DNA of 47,217 nucleotides from Candidatus Gastranaerophilales bacterium. GTDB lineage: Bacteria; Cyanobacteriota; Vampirovibrionia; Gastranaerophilales; Gastranaerophilaceae. This document shows positions 1-8,029 of this stretch, piece by piece. Positions within the stretch are counted from its first letter, which is position 1. Every line of letters starts with the position of its first letter. The position numbers and the translations under genes were made by a program. The stretch covers positions 1-47,217 of the forward strand of contig CALVAY010000014.1 in the NCBI GenBank assembly GCA_944325665.1. Direction: 5' to 3'. Below the pieces are notes generated by a model that searched no databases, was not told the DNA's origin, and saw nothing but the letters and a program-made list of their open reading frames with translations.

Positions 1-276
1 GCGCGCAAGAGAATTGAACGGAGTCTTCCTTAGTACGAGAGGACCGGGAAGAGGGAACCTCCAGTGTACGGGTTATCCTGCCAAGGGTAAACGCCCGGTA
101 GCTGTGTTCCAAGCGGATAAGTGCTGAAAGCATATAAGTACGAAGCCCACCGTAAGATGAGTTCTCTTTTGACACAAGTCAGTAAGTCCCCTTGCAGATC
201 ACGAGGTTGATAGGACGCAGGTAGAAGAATGGCAACATTTGCAGCCGAGCGTTACTAATAGGACGAGGGCTTTTCC
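1..276 (+). rRNA. rrl: 23S ribosomal RNA, 3' end (partial)
   Basis: The window opens inside domain VI of 23S rRNA. The conserved sarcin-ricin loop sequence AGTACGAGAGGACC is at about 32-45, followed by the typical GTGTACGGGTTATCCTGCCAAGGG-like region and the final CGTTACTAATAGGACGAGGGC segment. The 3' end is estimated near 276, where a processing stem (TTTTCCT with AGGAAAA, 273-300) begins. The 5' part lies outside the window. Confidence 0.97.
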
Positions 277-370
277 TGATAACCGTTTGGTTAAGGAAAA
301 TACATCGGTTTTATATTATCTGTGCAACTTTCAGCGTGCAGGCTGAAAAAGCTGCATGACATCAGGTTTT

Positions 371-487
371 TCTGGTGGCCAAGCGGTAGGACTCCACCCG
401 TTCCCATCCCGAACACGGTCGTAAAGACTACTTGCGCTGACAATACTCGGAGGGTAGCCTCCCGGGAAGATAAGTCGCTGCCAGATC
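371..487 (+). rRNA. rrf: 5S ribosomal RNA
   Basis: About 117 bases with the conserved CCATCCCGAACACGG loop B/C region. The closing helix is formed by TCTGGTGGC at the start and GCTGCCAGA at the end. It lies about 95 bases after the 23S end, the normal rrn order, with no tRNA between them. Confidence 0.95.
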
Positions 488-495
488 TTAAATTT

Positions 496-529
496 AAAAA
501 AGAACCTTCTATAATTGAAGGTTCTTTTT
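496..529 (+). terminator. Rho-independent terminator of the rRNA operon
   Basis: The perfect stem AAAAAGAACCTTC / GAAGGTTCTTTTT has a short ATAATT-type loop and a trailing T run. It starts nine bases after the 5S gene. Confidence 0.9.
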
Positions 530-568
530 GCTATATACTCGTATTGGTCTAATTATAAAGGATTTACT

Positions 569-1042
569 ATGAAAGAATGGATTAAGGCAATTGTTATTTT
601 ACCATTTAATGTTATTATTGTTATTCCTTCTTTTATTCTGTATTTTTCAAAACACAATTTCTTATTACCAAATTTGCTCCAACTCTTATTAGGAATTATC
701 TTGCTTGTTATTGGACTTTTTATTGCAATTTGGACAATGCTTTTGTTTTATAAAATAGGCAAAGGGACTCCCGCCCCATGGTCACCACCCAAAAACCTTG
801 TTACAATAGGGCCTTATAAATTTGTTCGTAACCCTATGATTTTAGGAGTGTTGGCTATTTTGACTGCCGAGTCACTGATTTTAAATACTATAAATATTTT
901 TTACTGGGCAGTATTATTTTTTCTTATTAATTGTGTATATTTTAAGGTATTTGAAGAGAAGCAGCTTGAGAGAAACTTTGCCGGCGAGTACCTTGAATAC
1001 AAAAAGAGAGTCCCGATGTGGTTTCCAAAAATCAGGTTTTAG
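569..1042 (+). CDS. Isoprenylcysteine carboxylmethyltransferase-like membrane methyltransferase
   Basis: A 157-residue integral membrane protein with about four hydrophobic segments. The central GPYKFVRNPMILG motif (about residues 86-98) is the SAM-binding signature of the ICMT/PEMT-like family of small bacterial membrane methyltransferases, and the C-terminal EEKQLERNF / EYLEYKKRVPMW part is also typical. The ATG at 569 is preferred over an in-frame upstream start at 515 because AAAGGA sits seven bases before it and the upstream start lies inside the rRNA terminator. The substrate is unknown: bacterial members act on varied lipids or small molecules. It stands alone between the rRNA operon and a convergent gene. 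Confidence 0.8.
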   Translation: MKEWIKAIVILPFNVIIVIPSFILYFSKHNFLLPNLLQLLLGIILLVIGLFIAIWTMLLFYKIGKGTPAPWSPPKNLVTIGPYKFVRNPMILGVLAILTAESLILNTINIFYWAVLFFLINCVYFKVFEEKQLERNFAGEYLEYKKRVPMWFPKIRF

Positions 1043-1051
1043 CTGTCTGCA

Positions 1052-1525
1052 TTACCCCATCAACTGCAGTGTTCTTGCTATATCGGGGTGCATTTCGCTT
1101 AATTCTTTTTGTTTGTAGTTTGGGCTGAATAAATTTAGCTCGCAGCTGTCTTTGATTATTTTGTCGCTGACGGGTTTAAAAACATTTTGCCAGACTTCTT
1201 CTCTGTTGTCACATTGTTCCGAACGGTTTACATTCAGCCTCCAGGATACATCGTGTGAATTTTTGTATCTCCTGTATGTAGAGGCCTCTGTGACTATAAG
1301 GTCAAGTCTTTTGCCGTAAGGCGTTTTATCAGCCCTTGCTGCATACAAATCTACAAAATAAGTTAAATCATCGGGTGTATTGTTTTCTATATTTTCTTTA
1401 AAGTGCTTTAAGTTTTTTATGGTATCAGGCATCATTCTCTCATCAAGAGCGGAAATTTTTTCTGCAACATCTCTTTTGTTTATAAGCACCGTGCCTGCAA
1501 AATTTATATTTGATATGTTTTTCAT
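1052..1525 (-). CDS. Hypothetical protein with short N-terminal NINFAG motif
   Basis: 157 residues, not recognised. It has no signal peptide, no membrane segment and no catalytic motif that I can name. The N-terminus MKNISNINFAGTVLI followed by a charged, helix-rich body suggests a small soluble protein. It is rich in K/D/N/E and has two Cys. The start is well supported: AAGGAGA lies about eight bases upstream. It is separated from the upstream TPR gene by a terminator, so it probably has its own promoter between 1526 and 1590. It converges on the methyltransferase gene with a 9-base gap. Confidence 0.6.
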   Translation of the reverse strand: MKNISNINFAGTVLINKRDVAEKISALDERMMPDTIKNLKHFKENIENNTPDDLTYFVDLYAARADKTPYGKRLDLIVTEASTYRRYKNSHDVSWRLNVNRSEQCDNREEVWQNVFKPVSDKIIKDSCELNLFSPNYKQKELSEMHPDIARTLQLMG

Positions 1526-1591
1526 CGCTCTGTCTCCTTTTATTGTTTGCAGGGTTTATAAAACGTGTAAAATTTTTTTCTTGCACAATAA

Positions 1592-1620
1592 AAAAAACTC
1601 CCGAATTCAGAGAGTTTTTT
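1592..1620 (-). terminator. Terminator after the TPR gene
   Basis: The stem AAAAAACTC / GAGTTTTTT encloses a GAATTC-containing loop. It is A/T-flanked on both sides and lies 21 bases beyond the stop codon of the minus-strand TPR gene. Confidence 0.75.
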
Positions 1621-1641
1621 ATTGACGTTGAAATTTAGCAA

Positions 1642-2817
1642 TTATTTTTTGGAAAAGAGTTTTATAATTTTTTCAAGAAGTCCTTCATCCTCGTATGCGG
1701 CTTCTTTTTGCGATTTCTTTTCGATTGTTTTGCCGTAATATTCGGCAAGCCTTAAATCTCCCTGTTCGTAATAAAAATCGCCCAGAATCTGTCCCGCTCT
1801 TTTATCTTTGTCTATTTCGTAAACTTTTTTCCAGTATTCCATTGAGGCAAATTTTTCCCCGTTATTGGCATACAGGTTGGCAAGTTCGATTAATGTGTTT
1901 TTATCATCGGGCTTGGCGTTGTGCGCGTGTGTAAATTCTACAATCGCCTCATCAAACCTTTTTTGGTGCTTATAGCAATATCCCCAGTAATATGATGATT
2001 TAAACTCATCGCCCATTTGCTCATAAATTAATGCTCTCATCTGAAAAGCAACAGCGTTAGGTGAAGCTATATCTGCGTACTTTTGAACAGAGTTCAGTGC
2101 TTCTTCGTTAGAGTTTGTATTATAAAAATATTGTGCTTCAAGGAGATAGTAGCTTGCTAATTTTTCCTTGTTTGCTTCCTTGTAAAGGTCGCTGTCATCT
2201 TTTAGACGGTCAAGAATTTCTTTTGCCTTGTCATTTTGTTCATCCTGAAGCAAGATTTTGGCTTTTAAAAACTCATCTTGTACTACTTCAAGAGCGTTTT
2301 TGTAGTCGTTAAGTTTAAAATACAAATTAGCAAGGATGTTTTTAAATTCATTATTATCTTCAAAGTTTGCAATGGCTTTTTTTGCTATGCCAATTGCACT
2401 TTCTTCGCTGTTTTCTTTCAAATACAAATCAATTAGCTCATGATAAGGTTCTTTATCTTCCTTATCCAATTCCGTTAATTTTAAAAACTCATCTATTGCT
2501 CTTAGGTTTTTGTTGGTAATTTTATACAACCTTGCAAGTTTTTTAATTGCTTCTTTTGAATCACTTTCAAGGTTAAGCGCTTTTTTAACATCATTTATGG
2601 CATGTTCGTATTTATATTGAACTACATTAACATTAGCTCGTGTCATGTAGTACATAAACTTGTCTCTTTCAAGATACAAGTCCATAAGTTGAGAATGGGC
2701 TATTTCATCTGCCGGAGATAATTCTACAATTTTTTTATATATCTCAATAGCCTTTTCTTCGTTGCCGTTTATTAATTCTTCATTTGCTTGATGATGTAAG
2801 CTTTGAACATCTGCCAT
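1642..2817 (-). CDS. Tetratricopeptide repeat (TPR) protein
   Basis: 391 residues, almost entirely helical 34-residue repeats. Examples are NEEKAIEIYKKIVELSPADE (residues 19-38), YEHAINDVKKALNLESDSKE, NLRAIDEFLKLTELDKEDKE and FDEAIVEFTHAHNAKPDDKN. The TPR consensus A/G/Y/A/P positions recur, with at least eight repeats. No signal peptide is visible, so it is likely a cytoplasmic scaffold. It lies three bases downstream of the phosphoesterase gene and is probably co-transcribed with it. The binding partner cannot be inferred. Confidence 0.85.
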   Translation of the reverse strand: MADVQSLHHQANEELINGNEEKAIEIYKKIVELSPADEIAHSQLMDLYLERDKFMYYMTRANVNVVQYKYEHAINDVKKALNLESDSKEAIKKLARLYKITNKNLRAIDEFLKLTELDKEDKEPYHELIDLYLKENSEESAIGIAKKAIANFEDNNEFKNILANLYFKLNDYKNALEVVQDEFLKAKILLQDEQNDKAKEILDRLKDDSDLYKEANKEKLASYYLLEAQYFYNTNSNEEALNSVQKYADIASPNAVAFQMRALIYEQMGDEFKSSYYWGYCYKHQKRFDEAIVEFTHAHNAKPDDKNTLIELANLYANNGEKFASMEYWKKVYEIDKDKRAGQILGDFYYEQGDLRLAEYYGKTIEKKSQKEAAYEDEGLLEKIIKLFSKK

Positions 2818-2820
2818 ATA

Positions 2821-3558
2821 TTAATTCTCCAAATACATTTTTGCCAGTTCGTCCGAGTGTGGAAAGTTTCTTTTTAAAATTATATTGCTGACCTTTTTGT
2901 TGTCATATTTTGTAGTTTTGTGCTCAATTTGAAATGTAGCATCGTTGTTTATTGTAAGCAATGCCCAATAAGGCATTTTATCTTGCGTCATAGAACGTCC
3001 AACCGAGCCAACGTTTACAACTGTTTTACCTGAATTTAAGCTATATCCGCAAGGCAAGTGGGTATGTCCGCATAAAATTATCTGCGCATTTGAGTTTTCT
3101 ACCATTTGCTCAACTTCATTAATATCCAAGTTAGGGTAAATATTCTCATCTTGTTTTCTTGGTGAACCGTGAACAAGTTCTATTTTTAAATTATTTATTT
3201 CTATGCTTTTCTTCTCGGGTAAATTTCTTATAAAATCAAGATATTTTTTATCGATTATATTTAAATCATCTCTTAGGGCGTAACCCATACAAGGGAATTT
3301 ATTTTTTGCTAATTCAAAAAGCTCTTCGCTGTAATTAGCAAGCATTTTATCTGTGTTACCTTGGATTATTTCAAAATTTTCTTTGTATTTTTTAATTAAT
3401 TCAAAAATTTTTGCCCCTGTTGAATTTGGGTCGTATCCTGCTAAAAATAAATCACCGAGGCAGAAAATCTTATCAACATTGCTTTTTTCAATTTCAAAAA
3501 GTACAGCTTCAAGCGCCTCTAAATTTGCGTGTATATCTGATATAATTGCTATTTTCAT
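2821..3558 (-). CDS. Metallophosphoesterase (YfcE/MJ0936-like)
   Basis: 245 residues of the calcineurin-like phosphoesterase fold. Metal-binding blocks appear in order: SDIHAN (residues 7-12), GDLFLAG (about 35), QGNTDK (about 64), HGSPR, and CGHTHLP (about 162-168) followed by NVGSVG. The second block has GDLFLAGYDP where GDxVGYGP is usual. Members hydrolyse phosphodiesters with two divalent metals; the natural substrate is usually unknown. It is the first gene of a probable two-gene unit with the TPR protein and is divergent from ispG, with 34 bases between the starts. Confidence 0.88.
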   Translation of the reverse strand: MKIAIISDIHANLEALEAVLFEIEKSNVDKIFCLGDLFLAGYDPNSTGAKIFELIKKYKENFEIIQGNTDKMLANYSEELFELAKNKFPCMGYALRDDLNIIDKKYLDFIRNLPEKKSIEINNLKIELVHGSPRKQDENIYPNLDINEVEQMVENSNAQIILCGHTHLPCGYSLNSGKTVVNVGSVGRSMTQDKMPYWALLTINNDATFQIEHKTTKYDNKKVSNIILKRNFPHSDELAKMYLEN

Positions 3559-3592
3559 GCTATGATTTTAACATAAAAAAGGAATTAATGTT

Positions 3593-4657
3593 ATGGAAAA
3601 AATTCAAATCAAAATTGGGGATGTAAAAATTGGTGCAGGCGCTCCGATTAGCGTACAGTCAATGACAAATACTAAAACGGATGATGTCGAAGGTACGCTA
3701 AGACAGATAAACGAGTTTTATCAAGAGGGGTGCGAAATAGTTCGTCTTGCAGTTTTAAATAAAGACTGTGCGCAAAAAATAAAAGAAATAAAAAATAAAT
3801 CGCCTCTGCCGATTGTTGCAGATATTCATTTTGATTATCGTCTAGCGCTTGAGTGCATGAATTCAGGCGTTGATGCTCTAAGACTTAACCCCGGTAACAT
3901 TGGCGGTATGGAACATGTAAAAAAAGTTGTAGATTTAGCTAAGAAAACAAATACTCCAATTAGAATAGGTGTTAATGCGGGGTCATTAGAAAAGCATTTA
4001 CAGCAAGATAAAAGTTTGACTCTTGAAGAAAAAATGGTGAAATCTGCACTTGCTCATATAAAAATTCTCGAAGATTGCGATTTTAATTTGATAAAAGTTT
4101 CACTAAAATCGAGCGATGTTATGACAACAATTAAGGCTTATAAAATGATTTATGATTTAATTCCATACCCTCTGCATGTTGGAGTAACCGAAGCCGGAAC
4201 GCTAAGAGGTGGTTTGATTAAATCCTCTATCGGCATAGGTTCGCTTTTGTCTCAAGGTATAGGGGATACAATAAGAGTGTCATTAACTGAAAACCCGATT
4301 GAGGAAGTTCGCGCGGGCTGGGAAATCTTAAGAGCTATGAAATTAAGGCAAAGAGGAGTTAATTTTGTTTCTTGCCCTACCTGTGGCAGGACGCAAATTG
4401 ATTTAATATCTCTTGCTAAAAAAGTTGAGGAAAGATTTAAAAATTTAAATGAAAATATTACAATTGCTACAATGGGCTGTCCTGTTAACGGACCAAATGA
4501 AGCTCGTGATGCGGATTTTGGTATAGCGGGAGCAATTGGAGAAGGGTATATTTTTAAAAAAGGCGAAATGATTAAAAAAGTTCCGCAAGAAAATCTTTTA
4601 GACGAGCTTGAAAAAGTTATAAAAGAAGATTTAGGCGAATTGAAATATTTTAGCTAA
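3593..4657 (+). CDS. ispG: 4-hydroxy-3-methylbut-2-enyl diphosphate synthase (IspG/GcpE)
   Basis: 354 residues. IspG is the [4Fe-4S] enzyme that converts MEcPP to HMBPP in the MEP isoprenoid pathway. Visible hallmarks are the N-terminal SVQSMTNTKTDDVEGT, the TIM-barrel motifs LRLNPGNIGG and RIGVNAGSLE, and the C-terminal cluster-binding CPTCGRTQIDL with GCPVNGPNEA, which supply three Cys ligands. The length matches the standard two-domain bacterial enzyme. AAAAAAGG lies upstream of the ATG. It indicates use of the MEP pathway. The electron donor is not encoded nearby. Confidence 0.97.
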   Translation: MEKIQIKIGDVKIGAGAPISVQSMTNTKTDDVEGTLRQINEFYQEGCEIVRLAVLNKDCAQKIKEIKNKSPLPIVADIHFDYRLALECMNSGVDALRLNPGNIGGMEHVKKVVDLAKKTNTPIRIGVNAGSLEKHLQQDKSLTLEEKMVKSALAHIKILEDCDFNLIKVSLKSSDVMTTIKAYKMIYDLIPYPLHVGVTEAGTLRGGLIKSSIGIGSLLSQGIGDTIRVSLTENPIEEVRAGWEILRAMKLRQRGVNFVSCPTCGRTQIDLISLAKKVEERFKNLNENITIATMGCPVNGPNEARDADFGIAGAIGEGYIFKKGEMIKKVPQENLLDELEKVIKEDLGELKYFS

Positions 4658-4731
4658 AAATTACATTAAATAGGTGGTCAAAAACGCTCAATAGTATATA
4701 ATAATGTTAATTGAATACAATGAGGTAAATT

Positions 4732-5106
4732 ATGAAGAAAATAATTTTAGCACTTACTTTAATGTTTATGGCTCAGGCTTCTTTTGCTTATATTGTTGAA
4801 GGCAATACTGCCGATATGCAAGAGTATCAAAGTTCAGGGCATTCTCAAGCATTTCTTAAAATGATGGATTTATCGGTTGAACAAAGCCAAGGGGTTGAAC
4901 ATAAATACGTAAGATATTACAAAAATTATGAACCAAAAAATAAATATGCTGCTGCTTACACAAAAGCAAGAACATATTTTGATCCGACAACCGAGGATGG
5001 TTTCTTTGGTCGCCATGAAACAGACTTTCACAATGCTTGGTTCTTTGATATAGAAGATAAATCAGTTTATCCTAATGAACAAAGACAACAGATTGAAAGC
5101 TTGTAG
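4732..5106 (+). CDS. Small exported protein of unknown function
   Basis: 124 residues with a clear Sec signal peptide: KK followed by a hydrophobic core and an AQASFA-Y cleavage site near residue 19. The mature part is hydrophilic and rich in Tyr, Asp and His, with no recognised domain. A TATAAT-like box lies at about 4695-4702 and GAGG is the ribosome-binding site. The 3' end overlaps the end of convergent nuoN by 35 bases, so the two transcripts are antisense there. No family is recognised; a lineage-specific periplasmic protein is a reasonable guess. Confidence 0.65.
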   Translation: MKKIILALTLMFMAQASFAYIVEGNTADMQEYQSSGHSQAFLKMMDLSVEQSQGVEHKYVRYYKNYEPKNKYAAAYTKARTYFDPTTEDGFFGRHETDFHNAWFFDIEDKSVYPNEQRQQIESL

Positions 5107-6511
5107 TAAGGTTAATTAAGTCAGAATTTATAATAAGCGTTAAAAAGCACAATATTAGACAGATAAAGAGGATAAAATAATTAAGTTTTGTCCTCTTTGC
5201 GTATTTATTTGTATTGAAAAATTCTTCTTGAGCCGGTCTTTTAAGCATAATTTCACTTAGCCTTAGAGTTGATACGATTAAAAGTGTGTATGCTAAAATA
5301 GCGGCAAATGAAACAACACTACTCCATAGTCCTGTTTCACTAAGAGTTGAGAGTGAATAAATTCTTGATGTTAAAACGCCTGTTGGAACTAGACCTGCAA
5401 GAATAAACAGGACAGTACTTAAGAGCATAAACAGTTTTTTATTAATATGGCAAATTCCTTGAATAGATGTAAATTCAAGAGAATTTGTATTTGCTTTTAA
5501 TATTGAAAATATGTTTATTAGAGCTAATGTTATAATTTGCGTATTTATTAAAAGAGTTAGTGCGGCAGAGCTTGTTTTTGGGGTGAGGGTAAAAAACAAG
5601 ATTAAAATTGCGCAAAAATTAAGCGAATTAAACTTTGAAAGAAAATTTTCTAAATTCGATACTCTTGTCAGTTTAAGTCCATAGACAAGCATTAATAAAG
5701 TAAGAATAAATATGAAAATAAACTGCGCTGCACAACCTGCTTTAAGGTACATAAGAGATGTCTTATACGCCATAATTAAGCCGCTACTATAAGTTACGGT
5801 ATTTAAAAATGTTAGAGCGGGAAAGTTAATATTTTTGTCAAAAATATTGTGTAAATTAGTTTTAAAGATTATTGCGCCATACAGCAAAAGTTGAGAGATT
5901 GTTATAAGAAGTGAATTTTTAACGGTTAAGACGTTTGACAGTGCAAGAGATAGGAAAATTAATGCTGTTGAAAAAGCTGAAAATACAATGTATCTAAAGC
6001 CGTCAATAAAAGTTTCTTTTGTTTTAAAGCCTAAAAGTATAAAAAATGCGCATATAAAAATTGCCTCAAAAGCCAAAAGTGAAACAATGATATTTTGAGA
6101 TAAGATTAAAATGTTTAAAGCAAGAGCTGAGCATAAATATAGGGAATTAAAATAATATTTTTTATGTCTGAGTTTTTTAAGTAAATCAAAAGACGTGCTA
6201 AAAACAAGTAATATAAGTAAATTTGCACATATACAAAGGAACAGATTGGATGAGTTTAAAATTAAACTGTCGTTAAAATAACTAAGATTTTTTAGTCCTG
6301 ATGTATTTAGGAAGCCAAAAAATGCAGGCAGTTGGAAAATTGCCGCGCCAATTAAACTTAAATATACGACAAAATTTGAAAAAACGCCCGATTTCTTATT
6401 TAAAAGCCCGCTAAACAAAAAGTTGAAAATTGTTCCTAAAAACAGGATAAGAAAGCCTAAAAGTAAATATGTATTTTTTTGTGTGATTATAAAGTTGTCT
6501 AATAGAAACAT
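5072..6511 (-). CDS. nuoN: NADH-quinone oxidoreductase subunit N-like antiporter subunit
   Basis: 479 residues with about 13-14 hydrophobic segments, matching NuoN in length and position. In family members a Glu in TM5 and a Lys in TM7 carry proton transfer. Here they appear kept as E149 (LLAFEAIFICAFF) and K217 (GAIIFKTNLHNIF). A further TM8 Lys of E. coli NuoN appears as Tyr (FLNTVTYSSGLIMAYK). Sequence is divergent otherwise; for example the usual PFHLWTPDVYQGAP loop is not recognisable after K217. It is the last gene of nuoJKLMN, nine bases after nuoM. Assignment as N rather than another antiporter-like subunit rests mainly on gene order. Confidence 0.8.
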   Translation of the reverse strand: MFLLDNFIITQKNTYLLLGFLILFLGTIFNFLFSGLLNKKSGVFSNFVVYLSLIGAAIFQLPAFFGFLNTSGLKNLSYFNDSLILNSSNLFLCICANLLILLVFSTSFDLLKKLRHKKYYFNSLYLCSALALNILILSQNIIVSLLAFEAIFICAFFILLGFKTKETFIDGFRYIVFSAFSTALIFLSLALSNVLTVKNSLLITISQLLLYGAIIFKTNLHNIFDKNINFPALTFLNTVTYSSGLIMAYKTSLMYLKAGCAAQFIFIFILTLLMLVYGLKLTRVSNLENFLSKFNSLNFCAILILFFTLTPKTSSAALTLLINTQIITLALINIFSILKANTNSLEFTSIQGICHINKKLFMLLSTVLFILAGLVPTGVLTSRIYSLSTLSETGLWSSVVSFAAILAYTLLIVSTLRLSEIMLKRPAQEEFFNTNKYAKRTKLNYFILFICLILCFLTLIINSDLINLTTSFQSVVFVH

Positions 6512-6520
6512 TTTTTCTCC

Positions 6521-8029
6521 TTAAATTGAAAACGCGCAAAGAATCATATCGCAGTATTTACTCATACCGCTCAGTAAAACATAGGGCATAATTCCTAAAA
6601 ATACGGTTATCAAGCAAACGCTTAAAAGTCCGTAAAACCTGTGTCTTAAGAGCTTTTCGGGTTTAATATCCAAATTATTATCTTTTTTGAAATAAATTTC
6701 TTGAAAAGTTTTAAGAAGGTAGATTGCACAAAGCACTATATTTAAAACAATTGCAAGAATAATAATCCAAACTAAATTTTGCGAATAAACTTCGCTTGTG
6801 CAAGGCGCAAGAAGGCATAAAAACCTTGCAATAAAACCGCTTGTGAGAGGAAAACCGATGCCCGCAAGTATAAGGATAAAGTTTAATATGGCTAAATCAG
6901 GTGTTTTTGTGGCTATATCACCCATAAAAATAATTTTTTGAGTTTTAAAAATGTTATAAATATAATTTGCACATAAAAACAATCCAAGTGCCACAATGCA
7001 GATCGAAACAAATTGAAATACAGCGCTTAAAACACCTTCCTGTGTAATTGTGCTAAGGCAAGTCAGGCTAAGAGCTATTTGCGAGAAGGTAAAATAAGCA
7101 AGAGATTTTTTAAGCTCAATTTCTTTAATTGCAAGAGCTATAAAATAAATTAAGCTGATTAACCCCAGTATAATTAAAAGAAGTAAAAACATTTCAAACA
7201 TTTTTGCAAAGCAGTAAAAATTATATTTTACAAGAATAAAAAAGCCTAAAGTAAATTCGCACAGAGAAATAAATCCAAGCGAGGCACCAGAATTGTTAAA
7301 TATCTCTAAAATTGGTTTATGAAGTCCTATTATCGGCAATTTTATTGCAGAACATATTAAAAATGCCAAAAATGTTAAAAACTGTACCGCAGGCATGATT
7401 TTATCAGCGGAATTAATTAAATTTGTTGTATCGAGTTCAATTTGATATTTGGCAAAAATTGCTTTTGTTAAACATAGTGTTAAAACTAAAAAAGAAAAAG
7501 CAAAAAAGTTTAAGATTAAATATCTTTTATTTTGATTTTGAAATTTTGTTCTTGTGAAATTAAGAATAAGAATGTAAGCGCAAAAGACTTCAAAAAGTCC
7601 TGCAAGAGCAAAAAGAAACAAATCTTGCGACATTAGCATAACATTTACCCCAAAGCTAAAAAATAAAGCAAAAGAGTAGAAAAACTTATGCTTGTTTAAA
7701 ACCGTACTTTTAGCATTTAAAAGGCAAATAAATATTATAAAATCACATAATACAACAAGAGTTGAGCTTAAAAAGTCTTGAGCAAAAGTAATTAAAGCTC
7801 CTTGATTGCCGAATAAGCCGAAAGGAAGTGTTGTTACATACTCAAACTGCAAGTTTGTATTGTAGTTTAAAAGAAAAGCGAGCGCATAAATGAAATGCAG
7901 CAACATAAACCACTTTGCACTTCTTCTTATAATTATCTGATTATCTCTAAAGAGCCCTAAAAATATTAAAAGCCCTGCTATAAGGGGTGAGAAGATAAGT
8001 ATTATAATGTTTAAAAATCCTTGCTCCAT
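6521..8029 (-). CDS. nuoM: NADH-quinone oxidoreductase subunit M-like antiporter subunit
   Basis: 502 residues, about 14 membrane segments, close to the usual NuoM length of about 500. It belongs to the proton-antiporter-like subunits of complex I. Key residues seem retained: E147 in ALAGLFEVFCAYILI (TM5) and K230 in CSAIKLPIIGLHKP (TM7), the latter matching the VKxPxxPLHxW block of the family though the terminal Trp is gone. The start overlaps the nuoL stop by one base (TAATG), indicating translational coupling. Of the antiporter subunits here this is the best conserved. Confidence 0.85.
   Translation of the reverse strand: MEQGFLNIIILIFSPLIAGLLIFLGLFRDNQIIIRRSAKWFMLLHFIYALAFLLNYNTNLQFEYVTTLPFGLFGNQGALITFAQDFLSSTLVVLCDFIIFICLLNAKSTVLNKHKFFYSFALFFSFGVNVMLMSQDLFLFALAGLFEVFCAYILILNFTRTKFQNQNKRYLILNFFAFSFLVLTLCLTKAIFAKYQIELDTTNLINSADKIMPAVQFLTFLAFLICSAIKLPIIGLHKPILEIFNNSGASLGFISLCEFTLGFFILVKYNFYCFAKMFEMFLLLLIILGLISLIYFIALAIKEIELKKSLAYFTFSQIALSLTCLSTITQEGVLSAVFQFVSICIVALGLFLCANYIYNIFKTQKIIFMGDIATKTPDLAILNFILILAGIGFPLTSGFIARFLCLLAPCTSEVYSQNLVWIIILAIVLNIVLCAIYLLKTFQEIYFKKDNNLDIKPEKLLRHRFYGLLSVCLITVFLGIMPYVLLSGMSKYCDMILCAFSI

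Noticed and set aside
322-552. A 76-codon plus-strand open frame over the 5S rRNA and terminator
   Set aside because: It lies within a structural RNA and its terminator; no coding features.
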